Assembly (NCBI RefSeq): GCF_000688235.1
Contig: NZ_JHYO01000017.1
Location: 1-64,000, forward strand
Length of the DNA: 64,000 nucleotides
DNA from: Terasakiella pusilla DSM 6293
GTDB lineage: Bacteria; Pseudomonadota; Alphaproteobacteria; Rhodospirillales; Terasakiellaceae
Direction of reading: 5' to 3'
Part shown: in pieces, positions 53,097-61,729 of the stretch
Position numbering within the stretch: position 1 is the stretch's first letter
Layout of the letters: each line of letters opens with the position of its first letter
The notes under the pieces: model-generated
Told to the model about the DNA's origin: nothing
What the model saw: the letters and a program-made list of their open reading frames with translations, nothing else
The model's database searches: none
Position numbers and translations under genes: made by a program

Positions 53097-53762
53097 TCAG
53101 CGCAAAGCTTCTTCGCCCGTCGGCGTTACGCCCAATGTCGCCTTGGAGGTTATTTCGACGGATTTAAAGCAATCCTTCATACAATGAGGGTTCTTCACAT
53201 CCGGTCGCGGATCATCCACAAAGCCGTCAACGTTCGGCATGACAACCGCTTTCAATGCCTCTGCATCCATCGGTTCGTCCGAGTCGTGCAGATCATTTTC
53301 CGCCAGCAAGAAGCCCGTAATCGCATAAACTTCGTCATCCGTCAGGGACTGCGCGTTGCCAAATGGCATGGCACGTTTGATGTAATCAAACACCGTCGAC
53401 GCATAAGGCCAGTATGACCCGATGGTCTTGTGCGGCTGTCCGGGACGAACCGACTGTGCCAGCTCATTTGGTGTGCCGCCAACCAGCGGCGGATAACGCC
53501 CGCCGCCGCCATCAGCAAAATCCCCATGACAGGCCGCGCAATGTTCCGCATACAAGGCTTCGCCATCTTCATAGCTGCCGCTACCTGCTGGAAGACCTTG
53601 CCCATCGGGACGGATATCGATGTCCCAACCGGCAATTTCTTTATCCGACGGTTTAACGCCGAAGCCATATTTCATCTCGTCACCCGCGTAAGCTGCAGAT
53701 GTCATCAAGACCCCACCGAGCACAAGGCCCAAAACGGACTTATTTACCGGAAACTTGAACAT
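53097..53762 (-). CDS. soxD: SoxD-like c-type cytochrome (single haem)
   Basis: A 221-residue periplasmic cytochrome with signal peptide (MFKFPVNKSVLGLVLGGVLM) and one haem motif, EHCAACHGDFADGGG, near residue 75. The axial Met may be in AMPFGNAQ, and a C-terminal NPHCMKDCFKS segment is typical of SoxD. Well-studied SoxD is about 380 residues with two haems, so this is a short form. With SoxC it forms sulfur dehydrogenase, removing electrons from the SoxY-bound sulfane. ATG at 53762 (GGGGAGG site) lies inside the end of soxC. Confidence 0.85.
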   Translation of the reverse strand: MFKFPVNKSVLGLVLGGVLMTSAAYAGDEMKYGFGVKPSDKEIAGWDIDIRPDGQGLPAGSGSYEDGEALYAEHCAACHGDFADGGGGRYPPLVGGTPNELAQSVRPGQPHKTIGSYWPYASTVFDYIKRAMPFGNAQSLTDDEVYAITGFLLAENDLHDSDEPMDAEALKAVVMPNVDGFVDDPRPDVKNPHCMKDCFKSVEITSKATLGVTPTGEEALR

Positions 53763-55071
53763 TCTGAACCTCCCCGCTTTTCTTGACCAACCATGTATGG
53801 ATGGAGTTGTTGTGATAGATCGACCATGTGCCACGCACCGCGCGCAACTGATCAATGGTCGGCTGCACATATCCGGTTTCGTCATAGGCCCGGCTTTGCA
53901 GCAGAACTTCCTGCCCGTTCCAGTCCCAATCAAAGACAAAGCGTGTCAGGGCTTTATCAAGGACCATGCCTTCCAAGCGCGCCGGCATCCAGTTTTTGCC
54001 GCCATCAACAGAGATATCGACCCCTTTGATTTTGCCCGCGCCCGACCAGGCCAGACCACGGATCTGATGATAGCCTTTACCCAGCATCGGATATTCCGGA
54101 CAAGGCGACGTGATCACGGATTTAGTATCCATCGACCATGTGAAACGGCGTGACTTCCCGTTTGATAAGGTGTCTGTATATTTGGAAGTTTCTTCGCGGT
54201 GATGCCACGGCATATCCCCAAATTCCAGACGGCGGATCCATTTGACATTCATGTTGCCTTCAAAGCCCGGCACGATCAAACGCAGCGGGTAGCCCTGTTC
54301 CGGGCGCAGCATTTCGCCGTTCTGGGCATAGGCCAAGATACAGTCATCACCAATTTTTTCGATCGGAATGGATCGGCTCATGCCCGCTGCGTCCGCACCT
54401 TCTGCCAAGACCCATTTGGCACCCGGTTTCACGCCCAACTCTTCCATCAATGTCGAGACTTTAACGCCTGTCCATTCGCAACAGCTCACCATCCCATGGG
54501 TAAATTGCAGCTTATCCATCTGCGCGCCACGCCATTCCGCACCAGAGTTTGCCGGACATTCCACAAAGTGAATACGCGACACCTGCGGGAAACGCATCAG
54601 GTCTTGCAGAGTGAACATCCGTTCGTTTTTCACCATCCCGTGGACGATCAGACGAAAGTCCTCTTTCGGGATATGCGGGAAGCCGCCGTGGTGACGTTCA
54701 AAATGCAGACCATTTGGCGTGATGATCCCGTGCAAATCCTGAATCGGTGTAAAGGAAATGGAACTTTCCGCCGTTGGTGTCAGCCAAGGCACCGTGCGGC
54801 GATGGACGTTCTTTTCATATTGGGACGGAATACCATAAGGTTCCGCCGTGACGCGGTCGCCCAGCATTTTAGACCATTCCGGCACGTTTGGCGGCAGGTT
54901 TTCAGGGTTCCCTGCAGCAAAAGCTGCCCCGCCTGTCGCCCCCAAGGTGGCCGCAGCCCCCATGGTCGCCACGCTGCCGCGCAGGAAAGAACGACGTGTG
55001 GGTTCCAGCAGCGCACTCTCCCTTTCGGCCTGAGCCATCACGGCTCTGCTCTTTGTCTTCAATTTATCCAT
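53740..55071 (-). CDS. soxC: Sulfur dehydrogenase molybdenum subunit SoxC
   Basis: A 443-residue sulfite-oxidase-family molybdoprotein. A Tat signal (EPTRRSFLRGSVATMG) is followed by the Mo-cofactor domain with the cysteine ligand in VSRIHFVECPANSGAEW near 165 and a dimerisation domain with GGKNWMPARLEG near 355. It oxidises protein-bound sulfane sulfur to sulfone with SoxD, so the organism need not deposit sulfur. Start at 55071 follows GGGGAAG; ATG at 55086 overlaps soxB. Confidence 0.94.
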   Translation of the reverse strand: MDKLKTKSRAVMAQAERESALLEPTRRSFLRGSVATMGAAATLGATGGAAFAAGNPENLPPNVPEWSKMLGDRVTAEPYGIPSQYEKNVHRRTVPWLTPTAESSISFTPIQDLHGIITPNGLHFERHHGGFPHIPKEDFRLIVHGMVKNERMFTLQDLMRFPQVSRIHFVECPANSGAEWRGAQMDKLQFTHGMVSCCEWTGVKVSTLMEELGVKPGAKWVLAEGADAAGMSRSIPIEKIGDDCILAYAQNGEMLRPEQGYPLRLIVPGFEGNMNVKWIRRLEFGDMPWHHREETSKYTDTLSNGKSRRFTWSMDTKSVITSPCPEYPMLGKGYHQIRGLAWSGAGKIKGVDISVDGGKNWMPARLEGMVLDKALTRFVFDWDWNGQEVLLQSRAYDETGYVQPTIDQLRAVRGTWSIYHNNSIHTWLVKKSGEVQNVQVSGK

Positions 55072-55085
55072 AATATTCTTCCCCA

Positions 55086-56774
55086 TTAAGCCCCTATTAC
55101 TTTTACATTTTGGTTTTCTGGAACATTGACGGTCTTATGGTGTGACACATAGCCTGCGACCACATCCCAGATTGGCGGCCCTTCTGTGCCTTCGTTGACC
55201 GATGCCCAGCCCGCGACCACATATTCTTTCGCAGCGTCAATCGGCTGGCCTGTTTTCAGATGAACCATGTTGGTGATGCGGCTGCCCATTGGTTTGTGAA
55301 TATCAATGGTGTAGCCCATACCGCCGACGCGAACCATGTCACCGCCCTGCTGATAGAACGGGTCCACATTAAACAGGTTGTCCGCCACATCTTCCAAAAT
55401 GTCCTTGATCATTTGCCCTGTCATCTTGGAACGATAGGCATTTGGATAGGTAATGGCCGTTTGGTTATAAATGTCATCCATGGTGATCGCCCCACCCGGT
55501 GGCAGGCTGGAGCCCCAACGGAAGCCCGGCGACATGGAAATTTCCGCATCGCGCCCTTCCAGCAACGCCTGACAGATCAGATCATCAAACGTGCCGTTAA
55601 AGTTACCGCGACGATAGAGCAAGCCTTCGGTGTGACCGACGACTTTTTCAATCACGCCTTTGTGCGGGCCGCGAATACTCTCGACCAGTTCCTGCATTTC
55701 CGCGTCCGGTGCAATCACATCGGAGAAAATCGGCATCAGTTTGAAGCTGTAATCCACGACCTTTTTGTTTTCGACCTTCACATCCAGACGGGCCAAAAAC
55801 TTACCGTGAGAGCCAGAAGCGACCATCAATGTATCACCGACTTTGATCACATCCGGCACCGCATCGTGCGTATGACCGGTCAACAAAACGTCAATGCCAG
55901 ACACTTCTGAAGCGAGCTTGCGATCCACATCGAAACCATCGTGGGAAGCAACAACGATCAGTTCCGCCCCTTCCGCTTTCGCCGCCTCAATGCGTTCCTG
56001 CAATTTGTTTGGTCGGATCCCAAAAGACCATTCCGGGATCATATAGCGCGGGTTGGCAACCGGTGTGTAAGGGAAAGCCTGCCCGATCAACGCGACTTTT
56101 ACGCCGCCACGTTCAAAGAAGGCGGTATGTTCAAAAACATCTTCTTCCCATTCCGTATCTTGCACGTTACCGCACAGGAAGGGGAAGTTACATTTTTCCA
56201 CCAATTCCTTAACGCGGTCCTGACCGTAGGTGAATTCCCAGTGCGCCGTCATTGCGTCAACGCCCAGCTTATTACAGACATCGACCATATCTTCGCCCTG
56301 CGTCTGCAACGAGGTATAGGACCCCTGCCACGTATCGCCACAATCCACCAACAAGGTGTTGTCGGGACGTTCCGCACGGATGGCTTTCACCAATGTTGCC
56401 ATATGGGCGACCCCGCCGACACGTCCATATTGCTTGGACAGTTCAGCAAAATCGACCGAGGTAAAGGCGTAGGCCTGTGATGAACCTGCCATCAAGCCAT
56501 AATGTTTCAACAGGTCTTTACCTGTAATGTGCGGAACCAACCCATGAACCGGCCCAACCCCAAGGTTGACCGAGGGTTCGCGGAAATACACAGGCGCAAT
56601 TTGCGCATGGATATCGGTGAAGTTCAGGAGAGTCACCTGACCTTTAGTCTCAAACTTCAGCAGTTCTTCCTGCGTTAGCTTTTGACCACTTGCTGCATGG
56701 CCCAAAGAGGCCGTTGCCGGCAGCATCGCTGCACTCGCCGCTGCAACCTGTAAGAAATCACGTCTCGAAAGCAT
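55086..56774 (-). CDS. soxB: Thiosulfohydrolase SoxB
   Basis: A 562-residue dimanganese hydrolase which releases sulfate from SoxY-bound S-sulfonates. Tat signal SRRDFLQVAAASAAML; metallophosphatase-like ligands in LLNFTDIHAQIAPVYF near 50, LLVDCGDTWQGSY near 143, and VVASHDGFDVDR and LLTGHTHDAVPD near 280-305. The C-terminal nucleotidase-like domain has GGDMVRVGGMGYTIDI near 490. ATG at 56774 follows AAGGCTATAATTG. Confidence 0.96.
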   Translation of the reverse strand: MLSRRDFLQVAAASAAMLPATASLGHAASGQKLTQEELLKFETKGQVTLLNFTDIHAQIAPVYFREPSVNLGVGPVHGLVPHITGKDLLKHYGLMAGSSQAYAFTSVDFAELSKQYGRVGGVAHMATLVKAIRAERPDNTLLVDCGDTWQGSYTSLQTQGEDMVDVCNKLGVDAMTAHWEFTYGQDRVKELVEKCNFPFLCGNVQDTEWEEDVFEHTAFFERGGVKVALIGQAFPYTPVANPRYMIPEWSFGIRPNKLQERIEAAKAEGAELIVVASHDGFDVDRKLASEVSGIDVLLTGHTHDAVPDVIKVGDTLMVASGSHGKFLARLDVKVENKKVVDYSFKLMPIFSDVIAPDAEMQELVESIRGPHKGVIEKVVGHTEGLLYRRGNFNGTFDDLICQALLEGRDAEISMSPGFRWGSSLPPGGAITMDDIYNQTAITYPNAYRSKMTGQMIKDILEDVADNLFNVDPFYQQGGDMVRVGGMGYTIDIHKPMGSRITNMVHLKTGQPIDAAKEYVVAGWASVNEGTEGPPIWDVVAGYVSHHKTVNVPENQNVKVIGA

Positions 56775-56849
56775 CAATTATAGCCTTCTAAAATAGTTGT
56801 AAAAAATCAACCCTGAATTGATATCCGGGTTATGACCCCCGTTCCAACT

Positions 56850-56881
56850 GGCGGTTTTTGACAGTTTCATCAAAAACCGCC
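56850..56881 (-). other. Intercistronic hairpin between soxA and soxB
   Basis: GGCGGTTTTTGA and TCAAAAACCGCC form a perfect 12-bp stem with an 8-base loop in the 136-bp gap. No T-run follows on either strand, so it is not a standard terminator. It may be an RNA processing or stability element that sets different levels of the upstream (XYZA) and downstream (BCD) proteins. Confidence 0.65.
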
Positions 56882-56910
56882 CCTTAAAGAACGAGGATTA
56901 TGAGTTGCCC

Positions 56911-57762
56911 TTACTTACGTACGGAGGGCGCTTCGATCGGCAGACCGTTTCCACGCCATGTGACGTAGAGTTCCAGCGCCATGTATTCCGGTGAACCGTT
57001 CGCCAGTTTTTCCGCACGGATGTTGTTGTTACATCCCCGGAAACGACGATGCAGTGACCCAAGCTTTTGCCACTTCAAACGATACGTCGGGAAGCCATTC
57101 GCTTGCCCCTGACTGAGCAATTCAGCACGCATATAGTTGCCGTTTTGATCGATGTGACAGTGTTTACACGCCAGATCCATCTGACCGACCCGTGTGTTAT
57201 AAAACTTCATGCCCTTTTCGAAATATTCCTTCGCAGGACCATCGATTGACACATTTACCGGCATACCGCGTGACTGCATTTTCACCAATGACGTCATGCC
57301 CAGCAGTTCGTCTGATTCCCATTTCCACGGGGTCGCCTGCATGCCTTCGCTACGGCACCGGTTGATACGTTTTTCCAAGTTCAACAGATCGCCGATTTCG
57401 GGATCAAACTTCGGATAAACCGCACCTACGCCTTTCATGCTTTCCACATCACCATGACAGGATTGACAGGATTTGTTCGCGTCACCTTCCGGCGTAGACC
57501 ACTGTTCCTGCGCTTTTTCTACCCACAAAAAGGCCGGGTTTTCGAAGTCGTCATCCTGCAAAGTGCGGGTTTCTTCTGTTGCATAAATATAGCCGCTTCG
57601 TGCATCACCATGCGCATAGTCTTCCAGCCCTTCCGGTGCTGGTTGGGATTGCGGTGAAATATGAAGCGACATATCATCCGTTGCCTGAGCCGTTGCTACG
57701 CTCAGTCCCAACAACATGCCAACCGCAAGGGCGATAGGTTTTTTGGTCTTTGTCATCATCAT
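56911..57762 (-). CDS. soxA: L-cysteine S-thiosulfotransferase subunit SoxA
   Basis: A 283-residue dihaem cytochrome. Signal peptide to about residue 27 (ATAQATDD follows); haems at CQSCH (99-103) and CKHCH (199-203); Cys136 (INRCRSEG) is a haem-ligand candidate and Cys244 in RRFRGCNNNIRAE is the persulfide-ligand active-site cysteine. With SoxX it links thiosulfate to the SoxY cysteine. ATG cluster at 57762-57756 follows GGGAGGTTCATCGC; the first of three in-frame ATGs is used. Confidence 0.96.
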   Translation of the reverse strand: MMMTKTKKPIALAVGMLLGLSVATAQATDDMSLHISPQSQPAPEGLEDYAHGDARSGYIYATEETRTLQDDDFENPAFLWVEKAQEQWSTPEGDANKSCQSCHGDVESMKGVGAVYPKFDPEIGDLLNLEKRINRCRSEGMQATPWKWESDELLGMTSLVKMQSRGMPVNVSIDGPAKEYFEKGMKFYNTRVGQMDLACKHCHIDQNGNYMRAELLSQGQANGFPTYRLKWQKLGSLHRRFRGCNNNIRAEKLANGSPEYMALELYVTWRGNGLPIEAPSVRK

Positions 57763-57843
57763 GCGATGAACCTCCCAGTTATTTTTTAAGGCTTGGCCCT
57801 TTGAACCCAATCAAAGGGCACCCCCATCTCCCCCCGAAGACAG

Positions 57844-58176
57844 TTAGCCTTCCAGCTGCATTTTCGCCTTTTTAGTATAGACTTCACCGTTGTCGTCAAA
57901 CCATTTGAATTCAAATTCACCGGCTTCTTCGACTTTCATGTCAAAATCAATGTACGGGTTCGCCGAAATTGACGGATAGAGTGTCGCGCTCATGATCTGC
58001 TTGCCGTTAAACAAAGCTTCAAACTTGTTGATAATCTGACGCGGGATCAGCTTGCCGTCTTTACCTTTACGCAGGCCAGATTCCATTTGATGGGAAATGG
58101 TTGTCTTGATCGTGACAACATCACCTTTTGCAGCCGTTTTCGGCGATTTTACGCGGGGCTTCGGTGCTTTAGACAT
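57844..58176 (-). CDS. soxZ: Sulfur carrier partner SoxZ
   Basis: A 110-residue cytoplasmically made protein with no signal peptide; exported together with SoxY, which has the Tat signal. The start is rich in Lys and Pro (SKAPKPRVKSPKTAAKGDV), followed by TTISHQMESGLRKGKDGKL and YPSISANPYIDFDMK, diagnostic of SoxZ. It forms the SoxYZ heterodimer on which all Sox chemistry happens. Confidence 0.96.
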   Translation of the reverse strand: MSKAPKPRVKSPKTAAKGDVVTIKTTISHQMESGLRKGKDGKLIPRQIINKFEALFNGKQIMSATLYPSISANPYIDFDMKVEEAGEFEFKWFDDNGEVYTKKAKMQLEG

Positions 58177-58214
58177 AATCTTGTATCCTTATAATCTTTA
58201 ATCGTAAAACCGGA

Positions 58215-58688
58215 TCAACCGCCGCAGCCGCCGATGGTTACTTTAATTTCTTTATCACCTGTGAAAGTGCTGCCGTCGTTCATCATCGCAACCGCACGCA
58301 CTTTTTGCGTTGCTGCCAGACGCATGCGGAACTTCACACGGGCCACGCCAGAATTCGGCGTCAGATTAAAGGTCACAACTTCAGGAGTCGGGTTGCCTTC
58401 AGCCGCAACAAAAATCGTTTTCACATAGTCGTTTTCAGTCTGCGGAGAATCAACCGTGATTTCGATTGGCACGGTATTGCCGTTTTCCGCGATTTCAGGA
58501 CCATCAACAGTTACTTTGGACGCATTTGCAGCATCCCCACCAACTTTTTTGAAATACGCTGTTACGTCTTCAGGTTTCGCCTGGGCTTTGCCTGTCAGCG
58601 CAACCGCGCCAACTGTCACAGCACCGACGCCAGCGATTTTCAGAATATCGCGACGGCTTACCTGGGACTTTTCTGTTGTTTGAGTCAT
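58215..58688 (-). CDS. soxY: Sulfur carrier SoxY
   Basis: A 157-residue protein with Tat signal QVSRRDILKIAGVGAVTVGA and the essential C-terminal swinging arm VTIGGCGG, whose cysteine carries the sulfur substrate. Length and the terminal GGCGG are diagnostic. ATG at 58688 follows AAGAGAGGCC. It is the second gene of the operon. Confidence 0.97.
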   Translation of the reverse strand: MTQTTEKSQVSRRDILKIAGVGAVTVGAVALTGKAQAKPEDVTAYFKKVGGDAANASKVTVDGPEIAENGNTVPIEITVDSPQTENDYVKTIFVAAEGNPTPEVVTFNLTPNSGVARVKFRMRLAATQKVRAVAMMNDGSTFTGDKEIKVTIGGCGG

Positions 58689-58745
58689 TAAAGGCCTCTC
58701 TTGGTATCTACACATTTTCATGTGCAGTCGTGTTCGAATTAAGGG

Positions 58746-59249
58746 TTATTTCAACGTTATCAGGTAAGCGACGATGTCTTCGATCTCTTGCTCGTTCAAC
58801 ATCGGTTTACCGACAAAACTTTTACTCACCTGATTAAGTCCGTGGGTTCTGTAATACGCCATCATCGGCGTATCCGGATTGATGACCTTAGGGTTCACCA
58901 GACGCAGACGAATTTCGCCAGCGCTCATGCGATCGCCCACGCCTTCAAGCGGTGGCGCAACATCACCATGGAATTCTTCTTCAAGGATCGGAGCTGAATG
59001 ACAGGTCAGACAGTTCCCTTTTTTGCGGTGAACCAACAGCTTTTTGCCATTGACCGCGTTACCAGCTTTTCCACTCAAAGAGTCGGGGATCGAGGTCCCA
59101 TCCACAATTGTGTAGGGCTTGAGATTCGGTTCGCTCACTCTCATAAGGCTACCTTCGGCCAGGGCAGAAGAGGCACCAAACGTCAAACCACCAAATGCAC
59201 ATAGCGTGAATGCACTCGCCAGCTTTCGTTTAAATATACGAAAATTCAT
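58746..59249 (-). CDS. soxX: SoxX monohaem cytochrome
   Basis: A 167-residue periplasmic cytochrome c. Signal peptide (FKRKLASAFTLCAFGGLTFG), haem motif KGNCLTCHSAPILEEEF at 80-84, and distal Met in PDTPMMAYYRTHGL near 130. It takes electrons from SoxA-catalysed thiosulfate binding. ATG at 59249 follows GGGAGGAAAT. First gene of the sox operon; the 116-bp gap to the YqeB-like gene contains its presumed promoter. Confidence 0.96.
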   Translation of the reverse strand: MNFRIFKRKLASAFTLCAFGGLTFGASSALAEGSLMRVSEPNLKPYTIVDGTSIPDSLSGKAGNAVNGKKLLVHRKKGNCLTCHSAPILEEEFHGDVAPPLEGVGDRMSAGEIRLRLVNPKVINPDTPMMAYYRTHGLNQVSKSFVGKPMLNEQEIEDIVAYLITLK

Positions 59250-59339
59250 ATTTCCTCCCAGTTTATTTTGAGCCAATTTTGACTCTTTTATTTTATTCGC
59301 TCCGCCCCTAGCTTCCCCAAACGGAACGAATACTCAAAC

Positions 59340-59349
59340 ATTCTAATAT
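59340..59349. promoter_or_regulatory. Possible sox regulatory element upstream of soxX
   Basis: ATTCTAATAT within a very AT-rich stretch (59338-59380), 91 bp before the soxX start, repeats the element at 50781-50790 in the soxV promoter. AT-rich repeats make chance matches likely. Confidence 0.3.
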
Positions 59350-59365
59350 TATAATAATCTAAAAT

Positions 59366-60259
59366 TCAACTGATTTTTACAATATTTGTTAATATCACAT
59401 GATCATCTTGATCTTTAAGAACTTTTACATCTTTTTGCAGTGCATCATTCGATAAAAAACCATCGAGTGCGTTGAGCACGCCTTGTGCAATTCCCTTTGG
59501 ACGCTCCGCCAAACCGACAAAATGCGCCTCATTTTCCCGCGGATCGATTTCGCACAGCTTTTCGCCTTTTAAGACGCTCAAGCCCGGATAAAGCAATCCC
59601 CGCACATATCCCGATATAGCTGCGCAAACAGGATGGTCGTCCAACCTGCCGATCTGGTCACCTTTTTCCACATAGGCACCGATGGATAAATCACTCTCAA
59701 ACTGTCCCGCCCGATCGGATCGAACAAAGCGTTCCCAGCCGACCCCGTTGAGACGTGGCGGCACGGGTACCGGCTCAATGGCCTGCCCGTCCAGAATGAC
59801 CCTTCCCAACTCGTCGCCCCAGCAACTTTCAATAACCGCGTCCACATCTTCTCCGGCTACAAAACTTGGCCCGACGCCAATCGTGACAGATGCCCTCTCT
59901 TTCAAGGGCTGAATAGTCGAAAACTTCTGGATACGACCATCCACAATCACATCCGGCCGCACGGCTTCAACCAACGCATCAAAAGAACCGGTATAAAGGG
60001 CAATGACCCGATCGTCGGTTGCCCTTCTCCTCACCTCTTCAAGTCGATCAATCCGAACCGCGCTCACCTCTTCCAAAAGCGCTTCCCCCGTCCAAAGAGC
60101 ATCACAGAAAGCCATTTTGCGACGGATGGTCCGTGGCTGACGGGTTTCATGAGCAATGACAACATAGCCCGCCTGAAAGAGCGTCCACGCGATCGCAGAC
60201 CCCACATCCCCAACACCGCGCACAAGGGCGACAGGCTGGCCTCTCAGTGGGTCAGTCAT
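59366..60259 (-). CDS. YqeB/EF2563-like molybdenum-hydroxylase-associated protein
   Basis: A 297-residue protein resembling the family found with selenium-dependent molybdenum hydroxylases (YqeB). An N-terminal Rossmann-like segment VALVRGVGDVGSAIAWTLF is followed by the family's ETRQPRTIRRKMAFCDALW near 38, VDGRIQ near 105 and IGVGPSFVAGEDVDAVIES near 130. The C-terminal part is a biotinyl-like hammerhead domain. Known members probably mature a molybdenum enzyme; here SoxC may be a client or it may serve an enzyme outside the window. ATG at 60259 fits family length; ATG at 60373 directly after the cytochrome stop is possible. Confidence 0.78.
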   Translation of the reverse strand: MTDPLRGQPVALVRGVGDVGSAIAWTLFQAGYVVIAHETRQPRTIRRKMAFCDALWTGEALLEEVSAVRIDRLEEVRRRATDDRVIALYTGSFDALVEAVRPDVIVDGRIQKFSTIQPLKERASVTIGVGPSFVAGEDVDAVIESCWGDELGRVILDGQAIEPVPVPPRLNGVGWERFVRSDRAGQFESDLSIGAYVEKGDQIGRLDDHPVCAAISGYVRGLLYPGLSVLKGEKLCEIDPRENEAHFVGLAERPKGIAQGVLNALDGFLSNDALQKDVKVLKDQDDHVILTNIVKIS

Positions 60260-60373
60260 TGTTTTGGTTTGCCTTATTTTGTTGCAATAGCCATACCCTG
60301 TTAGGTCTGTTTCTTTTGGAGTTGGGATAAATCTTTGCATAACTGGTATGACCACACAAGAACTTCTACACAT

Positions 60374-61726
60374 CTAGGACCGTTTCTTCTTCGGTAAGGC
60401 CTGAATATACCCCATTAAATCCTTGATGGTTTCTTCATCCAGTGAACGCCAGGCCGGCATTTCTTCGGCCGGGTGCCCGTTTAAAATCTTATGCAAGGCC
60501 TTCCACGGGTCTTCGTTTGCCACATGACCCAAAGCCCCCATCGTACGGATTGCGCGCCCTTTCGGCCCATGGCAATTACCGCAGATCGTGGGGTAAAACT
60601 TTGCATGTTCCTGATAATTCCCTTTCGCCTTTTTTGTCGTCGAATCGATGTATACATCCATATCCAACTGACCTTCCCGAACGAAATTTGCCAAATCCAG
60701 CAAGTCATCGCGCCCTAATAATGCGCCATAACCATGCGTATCATCCTTCAGGATGGCCATGACCTCACGCACATCCGCGCCTTTTTTATCTGCAATCCCC
60801 TTGATACCGGTAAAATGTTTTCCCTTGGCATACGCCCCGTCTTTGCCACGATAATCCCATCCATGACATTCTCGACACAACCATGTTTGCTTGGGCTTAA
60901 CTTCCACCTCCATCTGTGTGGGATAGGCGGGATGCAGACCTTCCGGCACGTCGCGTCCGGTTTCCATAAACCAGTTATCATACAACCGACCACCGCGCAC
61001 AATGGAGACAAGCGAGGCACTTTCCGGCAAGGTCTGCATATAGGCAAGAAGCTCAATTAGTTTTGCTTCCTCAAAAGCACGCAAGGACGGCATCACCGCC
61101 CCCGGATGCCCGTTAAAAATGGAATGAAGGGTCAAATACGGCTGCTGGATCGCAAAGTGCCCAAGGGAAACACCGGGCAGACTTTGCCCTTCTGCCCCAT
61201 GGCACATGGCACACACGGTTTCAAAAAATGGACGTTGCGCCAGCCCATAGGCTTTGGCTTTTCCCGTCCCCCGTTCGACCATCTGATCCATATCGACCAT
61301 GCCCAAGGAGATAAAACGGGCAAGGTCCAACAGATCATCCGGCTCCAGATAATCCTGATAGCCGTGGGTTTGATCTTTTAAAATCGTCACAATTTCCGAC
61401 GGGACGGCCCCCACCTTTCCCCTGATACCGGGCAGGCTGTTCGCCCCTTTATAATCCCAGCCATGACAAGACACACATCGCCAACTCTCGCTGATCACTT
61501 TCTGCGATGATCCCTCACCCACAAACCCCTGATGGAGCTTTTCCGGCGGGCGCGCATCCAGTTCGATCATCCAGTCACTATAAAGTCGACCGCCACGCGC
61601 AATTGAGGCATCCAGATCGGTGATTTTATCCGCCGCCCCCGCCTCCTGTGACGCCGCACACCAGACAGAGCCGATACAAAACAGGAGCTGAAGGCTTTTG
61701 CGGATCATTTTCCATTCCTGTGACAT
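60374..61726 (-). CDS. Tetrahaem c-type cytochrome made of two repeated dihaem halves
   Basis: A 450-residue periplasmic cytochrome with four haem motifs: CVSCH, CAMCH, CRECH and CGNCH. Two homologous halves are obvious: SIVRGGRLYDNWFMETG repeats SIARGGRLYSDWMIELD, CRECHGWDYRG repeats CVSCHGWDYKG, KDDTHGYGALLGRDDLLDL repeats KDQTHGYQDYLEPDDLLDL, and IFNGHPGAVMPSLRAF parallels ILNGHPAEEMPAWRSL. ATG at 61726 follows AAGGATAAGCC, which includes the stop of the NirT-type gene, so translation is coupled. Electron exchange with that membrane cytochrome is likely; the substrate is unknown. Confidence 0.85.
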   Translation of the reverse strand: MSQEWKMIRKSLQLLFCIGSVWCAASQEAGAADKITDLDASIARGGRLYSDWMIELDARPPEKLHQGFVGEGSSQKVISESWRCVSCHGWDYKGANSLPGIRGKVGAVPSEIVTILKDQTHGYQDYLEPDDLLDLARFISLGMVDMDQMVERGTGKAKAYGLAQRPFFETVCAMCHGAEGQSLPGVSLGHFAIQQPYLTLHSIFNGHPGAVMPSLRAFEEAKLIELLAYMQTLPESASLVSIVRGGRLYDNWFMETGRDVPEGLHPAYPTQMEVEVKPKQTWLCRECHGWDYRGKDGAYAKGKHFTGIKGIADKKGADVREVMAILKDDTHGYGALLGRDDLLDLANFVREGQLDMDVYIDSTTKKAKGNYQEHAKFYPTICGNCHGPKGRAIRTMGALGHVANEDPWKALHKILNGHPAEEMPAWRSLDEETIKDLMGYIQALPKKKRS

Positions 61727-61729
61727 GGC

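Noticed and set aside
58460-58480. Sigma-54-like TGGCAC...TTGC sequence
   Set aside because: It lies inside soxY on the opposite strand, spacing is off by one or two bases and no gene starts downstream.
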